64,000 nucleotides of DNA from Taeniopygia guttata. Its lineage: Eukaryota; Chordata; Aves; Passeriformes; Estrildidae. This document shows, piece by piece, positions 37,601-52,609 of the stretch. The notes under the pieces are model-generated. The model was not told where the DNA came from and did no database searches. It saw nothing but the letters and a program-made list of their open reading frames with translations. The stretch covers positions 22,607,501 to 22,671,500 of the forward strand of contig NC_133032.1 of NCBI RefSeq assembly GCF_048771995.1, given 5' to 3'. The stretch's first letter is position 1; each line of letters opens with the position of its first letter. Made by a program: the position numbers and the translations under genes.

Positions 37601-40600
37601 AGCTGCTGACCATTTTGATTCAGTTATCTTCAAGAGCTGCTTATCAAACACGTGAGTAATGAGATGCTGCCCATTTGCTTGCACCACCTGAGAAACAAAA
37701 TGTAACAAAATTATGGGCATCCATGAAACCAGGGAGTATAAGAAACAGCTTTCTTCTGATTTCCTGTTGCTCCTCTGCTTCTACCCTTTCACCACTGTTT
37801 AAGCTGAGCAGTCTGTTCTGGAAAAGGTGTCACTGGAAAGGCCAGGGGCCTAAGTGTGATTTTTGTGTGTGTATGAGGCAGAGCCTGTGTAAACATTGTA
37901 CTCAGCACAAAACCCAAAACTGTCCCTAGGTCTGGTGCTTTCCTCTCCTGTTACTGCAAATGGCTGTGGGGAATAGAATATGCTGTATCAAAAAACACTG
38001 TTATGGATGTGTTCTGGATCCAAGTGAGGAAGCATTAGTAATTTTCTAACAATGTTGATCCATTTGAGAGTGAAAGGGGAATCTCAGAGTGCTGATGCAT
38101 TGAGCAATATCTAGGAGACTCTAAAGCTACTCTGAATTTAAACCTTACATGATCAAAAGGAAACATTCTTTCTCATTTTGTGAGCAGAAAGATCGGGACC
38201 TGGAACTGGCAGCACGGATTGGACAAGCCCTCCTTAAGCGAAATCATCTGTTGATGGAGCAGAATGAAGCACTGGAAGAACAGTTAGGACAAACTCTAGA
38301 CAGAGTAAGTGGTTGTTTTTCTTTCTTTTTTTCCTTTATTTAGGTTTTTTTTTTCATTATTTCTCTCTCTTTTTTTTTTTTTTCCCATTTATGCTGGTGG
38401 TGAGAGGATTAAAGGAAACACATAATTTTGGCGTGATGGGTGCTCTTGGACTACAGAAATGTGCTTAGATGTCATTGTCCTAATCATTGTTCAATCACTT
38501 CTTTCAGTCCAGGAATTGAAGACAACATATTGTAATTACTGAGAAATTATGAGAATGTTAGATATCATTAGGGTATATCAGACCATAAATCTGATTTCCC
38601 ACCATTAAACTAAAAATGGACTAATATAAGTCAAAATAAGAGATTGGTATCTGACATGAGCTGCTACATAATTTCACAGGTGAGGAAACAGACAGAAAGT
38701 GAGCTGGATAATGGGGTGCTTACACTAAGAGTAAATGAATGAATAAATAAAATGTAATGAAAAGTGAATTCTGATCAAGATCTTCACTCTGTCTCTTCCT
38801 CTAAGCACAAATTCTTGATCTAATATTTTCTTTGGTTTTTTTTTTTTTCCCCTTAAAAAATAATTAAATATTTGACAGATAACCCTGTGGTCAAGAGATG
38901 TAGTGTAAGCTACGGTGAAATGGATTCAGCTGCTTTTATCAAGCAGTATGCGCTAACAAGGACGTACTCGTAGTCAGCTGTAGGACAGCATAAACTTAGG
39001 TATTCATATAAAAGTGTAGATAAGCAAAATAGATTTTATCAAAATGAGATCTGTCTCTTCTTTTGTTTTTAATTGCCCTATGGGTCATTCAATGTGCAGA
39101 CTGGAAGGTACCATTTTGTACATGTAAATAGCTGTCTCAATCCTCTTCTCCAGGAACTCAGCAATTCAGAGTAATGGTCATAATCAAAATGATAGCTAGT
39201 ATGTTAAAATGAAATAATGTATCAAGGCAGCTGGAAAATGATTTTGCAGTAAACTATTTAAAAAGTAGGTTCTATTGTTCATTTTTGTGGCGTCTTGAAT
39301 TTTCGGTCTCCCTTGCAGTGGTAAAATTACAGTTTTGCAAACTTCCTGTAAATAAATGGAGGTGTGAGCTATTCAGAAGCAGTGATGTTCTAGGGGCTGC
39401 ATAAATAATATAGTAGGATATTGTGTATGTAAAGCGTATTCACGTGGTGGTGATCTTCACTTGTCCTAGGTTAACCAGCTGCAGCATGAGCTGTCGAAGA
39501 AGGATGACCTGCTGCGTATTGTTTCCATCGCCTCTGAGGAGAGTGAGACAGATTCCAGCTGTTCCACACCACTGCGCTTCAACGAGTCTTTCACTGTGTC
39601 CCATGATCCATTGCAGCTGGATGTCCTGCAGGATAAACTCCGAGAGCTGGAGGAGGAGAACCTGGCTCTGCGATCCAAGGTACATCCGACTGATGGCATG
39701 TGCTGTGTGTGCTGAGTCTGAAACAAATAATCAGGCTGTTCAAAATCCAGCAGCAGGGTTTCTCTTGAAGCACATGGCTATTTTGTGTCACTGTATGCAA
39801 ATCATTCCCAAGCACTTTCCCGCCATGGCCACATCCTTCTGTTTCCTTCATTCCTCATTATCTCCGGAGTTCTCCAGCAGTCTGTTCTCAGTGCAGTTTG
39901 TGATGCATGAAAAAGCGTGGGAAGATATGTAAGCACCCACCAAAAGTACTTGGACACATCAGGCCCTCAAGCTCATGCAGTTTGTTTTGACATAAATCTG
40001 ACTGCAGTGAGCAAGAGTATTTGGGGAATTCCATTCTGTTGCCATTGTTTTTGTCAGAAGATATTTAAGGGTTAATAAGCTCCCACTTAAATTATTTTTA
40101 AGACACGCTTAGTTGTGACTATGTGATTAGTTCTTTCTTTTAACTGGTCTCTCATGTGTGTAATACTTGAATACAGGCTCTAGATGTGCCATTACAAGAA
40201 TAGAGACTAAATGGCCAGACAAAAAATGGCTATAAAATGGAACCAACAGTAAAGGTTCCAAGAATTGGAGTCAACGAATGCAGTGCCTTTTCTTTGACTG
40301 GTAGTGAAGAGTGGAACTTGTAAAATAGGACATTGTTTAAAACTGGGTTATTTTTGTTGCCTTTAAGAAAAGCGGGTGTTTGTAAGAAAAGTGAAGATTG
40401 TTTATTTTGTGTGTGTGTGTGGTGTTTAAATTTTTTTATGTGAGCTTTTCCCAATAAAAGCTTGTTATACCAGTACTACACTAGATTCCTTTAATGTCAA
40501 TAAAATACACTTCTGCCCTTGTTTTGTTTCCAAAATACTCAGCCTGAGATGCACATTCTTCCTAAAAATCCGTAAGACTAACGGGATATGTTAGTAGTGC

Positions 40601-43600
40601 TGTAGGATAAGAAATAGAAGATTGCCTTTATTTTGCTCACAAGCCTGTATATGATTGCACAAGTTTACAGACCAGCCAGGTCTCAATCATTCTATGATAT
40701 AACATAACCTTCAGTGACTTGAAATAGCCTCGATCACAATGAGCCTCTATTTGCTTAGATTTCTTATCATGTGACAGCACTACGTAAAGAGGTGTATTTG
40801 CCTGCACTTGTGTAGATGTACTTTTTGCTGGGATAATCTTTAAAGTCACTTGCTGAGTTTTACAGTGTGTGTCCCTTACTGGCAAACAGTCCTGAGTATA
40901 GAAGATTTGGCTGTGCTAAATTTAATATTACCATCCTCACAATCAAAAGAGACGTGGGAATCTAGAGTGCTTCATATTGTTTAGTTACGTTGTGACACTC
41001 AGTCTCTGGCCCAGAAAATTTGGTCTAAATAGACAAGTTTGGAATATGGAGAAAAGCTGTTCTATTAAGAGCTTTTCAGTGCCATAAGAGAGTTGGCTAA
41101 CATCAATCTGTTTTCAAGGTGGTTTTTTTAACTTAATTTTTTTGAAGCAAATTAAATTTTTTATTTTTGATTGATGTCTTGGTTCACCTTCCCTACCAAA
41201 TTACATCTTCTTGCAAAAATTTTTTATTAGAGCCAATAGATCAGGCTTTGTTCACGTGTCTATCTGTCTTTCACATAAAACACCTGTAAAATTCTGGGAA
41301 ACAGGTTATGTTGGAAAACATAAGCATAGAATTTTTAAAGAGAGAGGGGAGACTCTTCAGTTACAAGAATTTTAGAAGTAAAAATTTATGACATTATAGA
41401 CTGTTATTGATAAATGAATAATTTTCTCAAAGGCTTGCCATCTGAAGTCAGAAACCATTACATATGAAGAGAAGGAACAGCAGCTGGTCAATGACTGTGT
41501 CAAAGAACTCCGTGAGTATGCAGGCTGTATTTTGCAATGGCAGGATGGCAGGTGAAATACCTAGTGCCGACACCTTCTTAGTTAACCCTGAACCTAAAAA
41601 TGGCCTTCAGTAATTTATGCCAATCATTGAAGTCTTCCCCTTTCCCAAAGTGCAAGGTTGTTTCTGTATTTCATCAGGTTTCACTCTGGCATTCAAATTC
41701 AGCTGTGTGTATCATGTTTAGAAGGGAAAAATGAATGCAAAAGCTTTCTAAACTGGAGCCTACAGACATTAAAAATCATTCTCCTTGTATATTCAGCACA
41801 CTTGACACTGAAATGGGTCAGTGTATAGACTCTTAAAACTATGAACACATTAGTTTTAGAATATATGTTATGAACCAGAGCATTTAAATTAGCAAGTGGC
41901 TTAATTTGTCTAGAGCAGTTGTTTGTATTTGCTTTGAGGACTGCTTATTTACAAAGAATTGCAGCTACACTTACATAAATGTATGCTAAGTATTCTGAAA
42001 CAAGAAATTACAATACCTTTTTTTATCTGTAGTCATTTGATGTGTACTACTTCCTTTGTGCATAATAACCTTAAGTTATATTTAAGAATTTATTTTTTTC
42101 TCTATGACCCCCGTGAAGAAGACCGGGTTGCTGCTTTATTTTTCTTGTTACAGATTGCCATAAAATACTGTGAATTGATACTTAGTTGGTTAATTTACTC
42201 TCATCCCGCTGAGAAAATATGCATTTTTTGCAAATAGGAGTTAGTTCAAATATGCTCTCCTATTTTCCTTCAGTGAGAATGTCTGTGAGTTCACTTTTTT
42301 AATCAATTCTATAGCATGAGTAGACATAGTAGGTAATTTAGATTCACAGAAAGAATCAATCTTCTCCTGAAGCTGTGTTGCCTACAGCTTTAAAATTTGC
42401 ATTTTCAGGAAAAAGGTATCTGACTGAGCTTAAATGTTCACAGGCCCATAAGCAAAGCCTTGTTCTGCAGTAAATGTGTGGGGTACAACGAGCACTAAAG
42501 TTGTAGTGTGACCTTTATGCAAAATTGATCAGACTTTCTTATGACTTTGCAATGCTTTCAGGGCAAGTCTACAAACAAGGCTGACTGCATAAAAATATTT
42601 CAGCTCTTGGAGTTGATTTGTCATTTCACTTTGTTAAGTGCTTGCTAAAAGGAAGAAAAAGAATCAGGGAATTGTATTCACTGGATCTTTGGGGAATAGA
42701 CAGTGACTAGGATCAAGAGTGTATGTTACAGTTGACAAGATTTGACAACATATCTTTGCTTACAATGGTAGTTAATAACAAGATTAATTCAGAACCAGAC
42801 TTTTCCAGAATATTTCAATCTGGCTTTGGTCATGAGCCGTTACTTCATTTGAAATTGTTTTTTTTGTGGTCATTTCACATACTGATCGTGTGTGTTTCAG
42901 ATTCTGCATACTTAGTTCTTAATATTTTATACCTGCATTTGAAATTGACTCTTTTTCCTCCTTCACCCCACTGTTAGTCTTTTCCTTATGGAAGTTCTAA
43001 GGCACCTACTTTTATGTATTATGAATTGATTTCCTAAGAGAATTGGTGGTTTTGCAGATTGTTGTTGACTTTCACTCATCTTCTCTTGGATTTAGGGGTT
43101 TGGGGTTTTTTTGAGGGAGAAGGTCTTGGCTAAGTTCCTTTTGTGTTTTGTAGGGCAAACAAATGCTCAGATTTCCAGGATAACAGAGGAGTTGTCAGAG
43201 AAGAGTGAGGAGGTGATTCACTACCAGGAAGAGATCTCATCCCTTTTGTCCCAGATTGTTGATCTTCAGCATAAACTCAAAGAGGTAAGGGAATGCTGAT
43301 AAAGTGTCTGTGTGTGCGCAGGCATCTGTGCAGCATGCACGTGCCAGTGCTCACAGCAGGCAAAAACTGACTTGGCAAGCCATGGGGTTGCACTGTTCTA
43401 GGAAAGTCTGGCAGAAGATCAGTCTCTTGGGGAAATCAGCTGAGAAAATGATGAGCACCTTTTTGTGCTTTCAGAATGTGATTGAGAAGGAGGAGCTGAA
43501 ACTTCACTTACAAGCCTCCAAAGATGCTCAGAGACAGCTGACAGCAGAGGTATTTAAGACTTCTATAACATACATTTAGACAAATGTCTGGGATAGAATA

Positions 43601-46600
43601 AAGGAGAAAGAAAACGGAGAGAAAGTGGGAACTACTGTTTTTTAATTATGTAGGATTTTAATCTTTCATTGTGTTAAGTCATATGATTGAAGGAAAAGAA
43701 TGATTATTTTACTTACACCTACACAAATATTTTTGTAGTTCACAGGAGTATAAAAGGCAAGGAGCGTGTTTCAAATAGGGAGGTCTTACTATTCTTAGTT
43801 ATGAGAAAAAGAGTGCTTTAGTGTGAATATTACTTATTGTATCAACAGTAGTATGGCTCATTAGATTTTAAGGCAGTTCTCTTTCTTCTTTTGCATCAGT
43901 AGTTAGTGTATTTGCATTTTTTCAACGAATTTTCCTTTGAATTTCATCATACTTTTTCCTCTTTTGAATCTTTGTGCTTTGTCACTAAAACTGCTAGGGA
44001 TGCTGTGCTATTGTCCATTCCAGTTGTGGGCGTGTGCCCTGCAGCTGAAAGAATCTTGCAGTGTCGAATCAGCCATTCTAGGTTACTGTAGGAGTCCATT
44101 CAGTTTCACTGTCTTCCCTCTGAAGAGATCATGTGATGGCCTCTCTTCTCTTCCAGCTCCATGAGTTTCAAGATCGGAATGCAGAGTGTCTGGGGATGTT
44201 GCATGAGTCCCAGGAAGAAGTGAAGTTGCTGCGCAGCAGAGCCAGCTCTGTCGCTTGTCTCTGCCACCCGCAGTCCTGTGGAGCATTTCCTGTGGTAACC
44301 AACACCTCTAGCGTGGCACACACCAGCTGGCACACACAGCTGTGGCAGCGAGCAGCTCTAGGAGCACAACAGCCTTTGCAGGAACTGCAGCCAGAACTAT
44401 TTTGTAGTAGGCAAAGGAGCTGATCTGTTGGTTTTTCAATTCTTCAATGTGTACACTTGTTAGAAATTTAGGAAATTAGTTAGGAAAGTAACTGTTCATG
44501 TGACATATTGTAACACTGCAGTTTTTCCTTTTTATATGCCATTTCTGTTTAATAAGGGAATTGGTATGTTCTATAGCTTATGCCCAGTTGTGCTAGTGTC
44601 TTGTTTGATGTTGGTGTGAATTTTGTAACTCAACAGTGTTTCTTTAAGAAATAGAGTATCTCACATACTCAAAATATCAGGGAATTCTTCAGGTTTTGGT
44701 TGGTTACTCTGTGTGTACAGGAATCACTCATGTACACTTGTAAGAAGTGCTTTTAAAATTGTAGCTCAACTAAAGCAACCAACATACAGAGTACATAAAG
44801 AAACACAAAGTAAAAGCAGATGTTGCGAATGAAAACTGAATCCATCCTGGTTACACATAGGTGTAGGTATGGTGGAAAAACTGTCCCACATGCCCTTAGG
44901 CATGAGGCAGAAGGGTTTGTCCAAAGCATATTGATACTATGCAAACAAATGCTGATTGTTAAAAGTAATTTTTACAGATATTTTCTGCTAAAATAGTCAG
45001 ACGGAAGACTTGAATCTAATTTGTCAACTCTTATGGTTTCCATTTTTCTCTAGGATTCCCTTGCAGCAGAAATTGAAGGGACAATGCGGAAGGAATTAAG
45101 TCAGGGTGATCAATCAGTTCTCTCCAAGCAAAAGTATGTTTTCAGATCTCTATGTGCTATTTTGATACTTATCCATAGAGTTGTATTAATTAAGGTGAAA
45201 CTGATTTCTGGGACTCCATAAATGTAGATATTCCCTCTATAATGTTTTCATTGTAAATAAAAATGTTTATAGTATTTGGTAATCTTTTCAATTTTGAAAC
45301 CTGCTACTCTTACTTGACTCTATGAAGAAGCTGGAAATCGCTAAAAGGATGTTATTTCATTCTTTAATTTGAGACTTTTTGATCCAAATTTTCTGATGCA
45401 CAGGACTAGTTTTACCTTTTAATGCTTATAGAAAAGTTGTTGAACAAATGACATTATAGCTGAAAGATAAATAATAGTTTTCAAAACCCTGAAGACCTGT
45501 TCCTGGATCTCATAATTCTGAGTAAGGAGTAATAAACTAAATATGTGTTTCTGAAAACATATACAAATTAAATAAATAAAATATATACTTTTCAATATTC
45601 TAAAGCAGTTATCAGTAGAAGTTCAGATCTTTCAAGTAAAGAAGTGGTAATTATGATACTTAATAGAGTAGATCTCTTGAAGATATGAGTGTTTTAGGCA
45701 ATTATGTTTTTCTGAACATCTTATAGTGGGTCTCCACAGATTTTTCAAACTTTGTTTTTCAGATATTTTTCTTTATTATATCTTTTTTGCTTCTGAAAAC
45801 CACGTTTGTTTGTTTGTCTTTTCCACAGGGGTCAACAGAAGCGAGTGTTTGACACTGTCAAGATTGCTAATACCATCCATGGCCGCTCCTCTTCCTTTCC
45901 TGCCCCATTGCCAATCCCTGGATCAAATCGCTCGAGTGCTGTTATGACAGCAAAGCCCTTCCAGTCTGGCACGCACCACTTGGAGAGCCACGCACGGGTG
46001 GCACCAGGGAGCAGCTCTGAGAAGAATTTGAAGTAGGAAACACAGCCTGTTACCTTCTTCTGAAAATAACTGATTCAAAACTAAACCCAGAATTGACTTC
46101 TGCTCTGTTATAGAGAAATAGTTAATTTAATGGGCTTAATATCTACTATTATTTTATGTTTCTCGCAGAGACACTCACAGTCCTGGCCAGCCGGGAACCC
46201 CTGGAGACAATGACTTGGTCACAGCTCTGCACAGGCTCTCCCTGCGTCGTCAGAACTACCTGAGTGAGAAGCAGTTCTTCGAGGAGGAGTGGGACCGAAA
46301 ATTGCATTTGCTTGCTGAGCAGAAAGAAGAGGCTAGTAGCTGCAGTACACCAACAGAAAGCTCTTTTTCCCCAAGTACAAACTCAGAATTCACGGATCTC
46401 TCTGCCAGCTCTAGCAATCTCCGTGTTCTCCTACCAGAGAAGTTGCAAATTGTCAAACCCATTGAAGGTAAGAGAATGATCTTCCTTCTCTCATTAGCAG
46501 AAAAGGATTTTATATTTGCCAGCTAAATCATCGTGTGTATAGCTAGGTATGATATGCAGTAACAGGAAGCAGTAGTATTTGGTAGACTCCATGCTGGTGT

Positions 46601-48551
46601 TAGGCTGCTTCTTGGCATTTGCCGTCCAGTGGGTGTGTGGATCACAGCATCCAGCTGCACTTGTTTTCATAATGCATTCTTGTAACGTGATACAGTAGTA
46701 GGTAATGGCTCTCTGAATCTCTTCTCTTTTGTCACATCAGGATCTCAGACCCTTTTTCATTGGCAGCAGCTTGCTCGACCCAACCTTGGCACGATTCTAG
46801 ACCCAAGACCAGGTGTTGTTACTAAAGGCTTTACCCCTCTGTCTGATGATACTGTGCACCACATCTCTGACCTGGAGGAAGATGATGAGGAAGAGGGTGA
46901 AGGAGGTATAACATTTCAAGCACAACAGTCCTTCCCAGAGGAAAAGAAATGTGCATTGGCAAAACCAGCAGCAGGCATTTTCCTGCCACCTGTTACTTCA
47001 GCAGCACTACCACTCACTGGTAAGACGCACGGTTAGTGTTTCTTCTGTGTCTATTTAGCAGTGTCCTTTTCTCTGTGGAAAGTATTTGTGTGGTAATGCT
47101 GTTTTTGCTGTTCTTGTTCTTTACTTCAAAAAAAAAGGACTCAAAAAATTAGCAGTGATAATAACATTGTCTTCAACTTTGATTAATTCTTATGTGTTTT
47201 TATTTTTACCCTTAATGCATATAAATTCTTCCCATTGCAGCCTCAAATCCAGGGAAGTGTCTATCTTCAACAAATTCCACATTTACCTTCACTACCTGTA
47301 GGATCCTTCACCCATCTGATGTCACTCAAGTAACTCCCAGGTATGAGGACTGCTAACATCCTAAATGCTGCTGCATAGGATTAAACAGTTACTTTCTGGC
47401 TTTTGATACATGGACCAGTTTTAAAAATACTAAGGCAGTTAGGCAACATGTAGGATGTTACTAATAAAAATAGTTGTAATTGCGAAGGAAAACTTGGAAT
47501 TCTCTAGAGTGAGAATTAAAACAAGTTAAGGTAACTTGAAGTAAATTTTAACTCTTAAGTAGCAGATGCCTTGTATCATACAGCTATTGTGGAAAAAAGA
47601 TTCCACGATGATTTATATTCTGATTCAGTTATATTTTTTTTAATTAACTGGACAACTGTGTTAATATTCTATCTAATAGAGTACAGGTGATCACAGAAGG
47701 TAAATTCATTGGTACTTTGCAGTACAGTAATTTTGAGTACTGAAGTTGTCACAACTGATAGCAATAGTTAAGGTTTTTCTTGAGTCTTCTGTATAATAAA
47801 ATGCAAATGAAGAGCAGGTATAAAAATGTCTAATGTGTGTGTATTCTCTGTTTAATTTTTATTTTCTTTCAGTTCCATGGGTGCTCCTTTTTCACTGGGG
47901 AATACTGGCAGCAGTACTGGAAACCCAGTAGTGAGCACTCCAGCCAGTCCTTACAGACTAAGTATTGGAGAATTTCTTACCAACAGAAGAGACTCAACTA
48001 CTACTTTCAGCAGCACAAGCAGCCTGGCTAAACTTTTGCAAGAACGAGGCATCTCTGCCAAGGTTTATGACAGCCCCATGTTAGAAAAACTGCCTTTGCT
48101 GCAACCCCCTCAAACTCTTCTCATTCCTTCTACTCCACCAAATTCTCCTTCACGTTCCCCTTGTCCTTCCCCTCCACCATTTGAGCCTCGAGTGCATCAC
48201 TCGGAGAATTTCCTGGCTTCTCGACCAGCAGAGACGTTTTTGCAGGAAATGTATGGCCCAAAGCCTTCCTGTAACATCCCAGACGTAGGCCAGCTGAAGA
48301 TGAGCCTCGTGGACAGACTGAAGAGGCTGGGCATTGCCAGGGTGATCAAGCCCCCTGAAACACAGGACCATGGCAAGAATCAGGGGCCAGAGGTTGGCTT
48401 GCAGAGGCAGGACTCAGCTGGGTTTTTAAATGCAGGTAGCAATTTAATGGCAGGACTCAGAAGAAACCAGAGTCTTCCAGCCATAATTGGAGCACTGGGA
48501 GCTCCTGTTTGCACACAGTCATCAAAAATGGATATACTAAAGGAAGACTAA
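31619..48551 (+). CDS. TRAK2: TRAK2 (ALS2CR3/GRIF-1), kinesin/dynein adaptor for mitochondria
   Basis: Fifteen coding exons join in frame to 897 aa (human 914): 31619-31655, 32824-33018, 37463-37533, 38188-38304, 39470-39679, 41433-41511, 43154-43284, 43475-43549, 44157-44294, 45054-45133, 45829-46032, 46169-46467, 46741-47019, 47241-47340, 47873-48551. Known role: links KIF5 and dynein-dynactin to Miro on mitochondria. The HAP1-type coiled-coil half (about residues 15-345) contains DLPEVELVS, the CC1-box-like ELAARIGQALL (about 107-117), RIVSIASEESETDSS and YEEKEQQLV. The middle (Miro-binding region in the family) has MRKELS, QKRVFDTV, LHRLSLRRQNYLSE and LPEKLQIVKP. The C-terminus carries RILHPSD, LAKLLQERGISAKVY, IPSTPPNSP and RRNQSLP, ending LKED. 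The first 12 residues (MAVDLEYGPAYR) do not match the human start and are the least certain part. Confidence 0.95.
35886..35983. repeat. 49-bp perfect tandem duplication
   Basis: Two identical, adjacent 49-base copies, each starting AAAATGACAAAGAAG and ending TTTGATCTT, lie in the intron between the second and third coding exons of TRAK2. No mismatch separates the copies, so the duplication is young or an assembly artefact. Nothing indicates function. Confidence 0.95.
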
Positions 48552-51500
48552 CTGGCCTGAAAGGTGTTTGACTTAGAGCACAGTAAATAATTTGAGGGAT
48601 GAACATCCAGTACAGGCATTGTTAGGTGTGTTACAGAAGTGTTGGAGAAGGCATGTGCATGTTAAAATGTGGGAGAGACAAGTGCTGGGACCAAGGAGCA
48701 AAGGAACATTGCTTGGGTTGGAGGAAGAATGTTTTTGTGGGAGATAGAAAGGTAAAACCAAAGCTTTATTTCAACACCCCCTTCAGCATCTTGTCTTAAC
48801 TTAGAAGTGAAGACTGCTGTAGACATTTTCAGTGTTTTAACCCTTTAACCTGTATGTGTAGATATTATTTTTCCACCATAATCCATAGTATTTACTAATT
48901 GTTTGCAGTCAGGCTACATCATATAAATATAATATTAAAATAACAATCAGTCTGACCAGCCTTATCAGACCAAGTTCCTCTATGTAGGAAATGAATATGA
49001 AAACTTGGATTTTTTTTCATTCTTTTATTTTCCATTTCAGAAACTCTGCTCTTTTGAACTCCTCCTCACTTTCAGAAGCAGGGGAGAGAATCTTTAGCTC
49101 TGTGTAAGAAAGTAATACTTCAGTTTACAAACACAGGATTTATATTTTGAAAGAGTGCAATTGTGTTAGTGAGGTGTAAGTTAATTTCTTTCCAGAGCTT
49201 GTGAACAAAGCACACAGAGAAATGTGCAATGAATAAGAATTAAGAACCAGCAAAGTGTGTATTGGGGTGAAAACATCCAGCTAAGAAATCTTTCTAAAGT
49301 GTAGTTTCCATTTATTTAAATGAGGATAGTTTTGTGCACGCACATTCACACAAATATCTCAGGCACATTTCAGCATTGCAAAAGGAAATAAACCCTAGGT
49401 GCTTGATTCAGGGCTTCTTTTTAAAGACTTAAATGGAGAGCATTTACTTCAAGAAAATTGTTGGAAGTTCAGAAAACTGCCTCTTGTCTTGCCAAGTACA
49501 CAGTCTGTATATTTGAGAGTTCTCCAGTAAACTTTATGCCTTTCATTCAATTATTTCTCATTTTAAGCAGGATTTTGTTTAAAAGATTTCATTAAAAGCA
49601 AAATTTGCAAGTCTCTATATAGAAACAGGAAGAAAAAAGCTGGTGTTCTTTGTAGCATTTTAATGAATATTGAAATCCAGTGATCAGTGAGGGAGTGTTG
49701 TTCTGAACCTAGCTGAGGCAGACTTTCCAACTCAAAAAAGAACTTCATTTTAGAAATCTGGTTTCTGAGTGTTAATTACAAAAATATTACTGCCCATGCT
49801 GCTTTTTTGATCACTTCCTGTCCAAGGTTCTAACCATAAATGAACAATCTACAACAGATGTTTTGTGTAGCTTAAGAAAAGGTTGTCTTTGCTAGTGACC
49901 TGAATAGAAACAGCTTCTTAGTCTTTATATAAATTTTCACTGTACCTATCAACATTATAAAATTATTTGTTTCCATACAATTAGATTAAGCAGTTAAGTT
50001 TACCTTGCCTGTTAGTATGTAAGTGGGGTATAGCTGGCAGCTTGCTGTCTGGGAGTGTGGTGTAAAGCATCAGTGCAATCACACTGATTTGCATTTGCTG
50101 TTAGGCACATCATCCATAATCAGCACCCTCGTTTCTGCAGGGGTGAATGGAGTAGGGCAGAAAAAGAAAGCTTCTTATCCTTGTTTATAGGAAATTTGTA
50201 ATGTGGCCTTTCTGATTTTACAGTTCTGTAGATCTTGAGATGACTCTCTGATATTTTTGTTTTGTAAAAGGAAAAGGAGTAATGACTTCAAACTTGCACA
50301 GGGATTCTTAGCAGAAGCTTGTCTGTCAGCAGCGCACAGAAATATTCTGGAACTCCTGGAGTTGCCTTTTGCTCTCTAAGCAAAATCTTACACTTACAAA
50401 AGGTGAATTTTATTTAAAAGACTATATACGGGTTAATTTTGTTTTTTAAATGAAAAAATATTTAATTTTTTCATGTAAGTATTTATGTTTGTATGTACTT
50501 AGCTGTGCATGGTGTCTTGCCTAGCTACATATGGTAAGAGTGAAAGGAGGCACTGCCATGTTGGTCTCAGTGGCCTGGGATGGGTATGTCTGCTGTGTAA
50601 CTTCCAGGGAAACGAGTTAGCAAAAGCTTAGACAGTTTGATACCAACAGAGAAGTGTAGCACGTCAAAAGTCCGTCCATTTTATGTGTTTATTGTAGGAA
50701 TACCTGAGTTACAGACACATTTTTGAAGGTTCTACACTATGGTTCTAACTGGCTTCATAAGATAACTCCGGCCACTGGATCAGCAGAGTAGAAAATCAGC
50801 TAAGGCAGAATTCCTTTGGCAGACCATGGTTCAGGTAAAACTAATCTACAAGCATATAAATGAAATGCATATTTCTCTTAGAGACACTTCCCTATTCCAT
50901 AGCCCAGCAATACAAACTGGCTCAGTTCAAACAATGCTGTGCATGTTGAGAGGTTGGTTTGTTCTGTAGCTGAGGTGTATCATCAGATACTTTACATAAG
51001 GCAAAAAGAAAATGGAAGAACCTCTATACCATGGTGTTTGTGTGTGTTTACCCAGTTGGTTGATGCTGTGGTGCAGTGTTCAAATTCTGTCATGCATTTA
51101 TGCCTTTGGATAGTCATGCATAGTTTGGATATACATGCCTGGCTTGCAATAACAGGGAAAATTGATACTTCTTCCAAGTTTACCATTTTGTACCAAAACC
51201 TAGAAGAGAAACTCTTTTTTAATAATATGTGTTTCTGAGAACATTTTACAAGTTACCATGATTCTAGGAATGATTTGGCTTTTGTTGTCTCCCATAAGGG
51301 AGGTGACAAGCTTGCATGGCTGACATCCTGCACCTAGAAGGAAGAAGGAGACCTAGAAGGAATGGAGAATTACATTTTGGCAGGGTTCTGTTATCTTGCA
51401 GGTTTGAGTCAAACATGAATGCTAGAAAGCACTTATCCATGGCTGTGCAAGTTACAAGAGACAGAAGGGAATTCTTGTACTTACTGTATTCTGACTGTCT

Positions 51501-51795
51501 TAAAGCACAAACGTAAAGATTTCTAGTTTCACTGTTAGTTTTTGATAAACTCAGTGATACCTGCATGCTCAAAATACCTGTGATCAAAGTTAAACATCTA
51601 CTGCAGTTGAATAGCAACAGAGAGGGAAGGAAAGTAATTGCATTTGGGTTTCATTTGGCTGTTACATGAGGGGATTACACACAGTGTTTGAACAGTCTGG
51701 GATTTTCATGGTATTTTTTTCCATCTGCTTTTTGCACTTACTGTTGTTTCATAGTGGAATGTAAATTTGATAATAAACATGTATAACATGCCATT
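48552..51795 (+). other. TRAK2: TRAK2 3' UTR
   Basis: About 3.2 kb of AT-rich sequence follows the TRAK2 stop with no further coding exon. The likely end is set by AATAAA at 51772-51777, followed by a T/GT-rich stretch. A long 3' UTR of this order is usual for TRAK2. CASP8 ends in the opposite direction less than 1 kb further on. FLACC1, which lies between TRAK2 and CASP8 in mammals, is not seen. Confidence 0.6.
51772..51777 (+). terminator. TRAK2: candidate TRAK2 polyadenylation signal
   Basis: Canonical AATAAA within GATAATAAACATG, with GT-rich sequence (CTGTGGTTTGTTCC) about 45 bases downstream. It is the last clear plus-strand signal before the oppositely oriented CASP8. Confidence 0.5.
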
Positions 51796-52609
51796 TTTCA
51801 GTATATTGCTGATCTTCTGTGGTTTGTTCCAGATGTCATCTTCTCTACTACAGTGTTCTATCACAAACCTAAAATCAGGCCTTTTTTGTGGCTAAAATTT
51901 ATAGTGATTATTATACTGTACACAAGCTTAGGGAAGTGAGCTGGTGTCTGCAGAAAAGGTGGCTTTAGAAGCCAATAAATTGATACCACTAGTATTTAAG
52001 TGTTGAGCCTCACTTTAAGTGAATCTGTTAATATTTTTTGGTACCTTGGGGGGGTTTTATGCATGGGTAGTGCTTTGGAGTTTTTTCCTCCCCTCTTTTA
52101 CAGCAGCTGGTGTATTCCTCTAGCATTAGTGTTAGCACTGCACTATTGGCTAAGACCACCACGGTTGTTTTTTCATCTCAGTAGCTGATGTTATGTGAGC
52201 CCTATAGATTTGTGACAAATGGGAGTTCTGTGTGCATGCTCACCACGGGAAGCAATATAAAGTTTTAAGGAGCTGGGTACTTACCTAATGACTTTTTCTG
52301 TGCTTAGTTCTAAGACTCAAAGCTCAGCAAGGTAAGTGAACACAGGGTAACTGGACATCTTCAACCATGAAGCTGTACCAGAGCAACTGATTTTTGCTGC
52401 TGAGACTACTCTATGTAGAGGATACGCTGAAATCCAGGTCACAGACACATCCTGCTGAGGATACCAGATTACAAATGCTTAACTTGATCTTGAAGTGTAC
52501 CAAGCCACTAAGAATGAATGACTCTAAGTCATGGGGACAAGCAACAAAACACACTGATGTGAGCTGATGATATCCTATAAAATTTAGAGCACTCCTCTCT
52601 TTATTTTGC

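Noticed and set aside
39440-39851. Minus-strand open frames over the TRAK2 exon at 39470-39679
   Set aside because: They are shadows of a conserved coding exon on the plus strand (VNQLQHEL to LALRSK) with matching splice sites.
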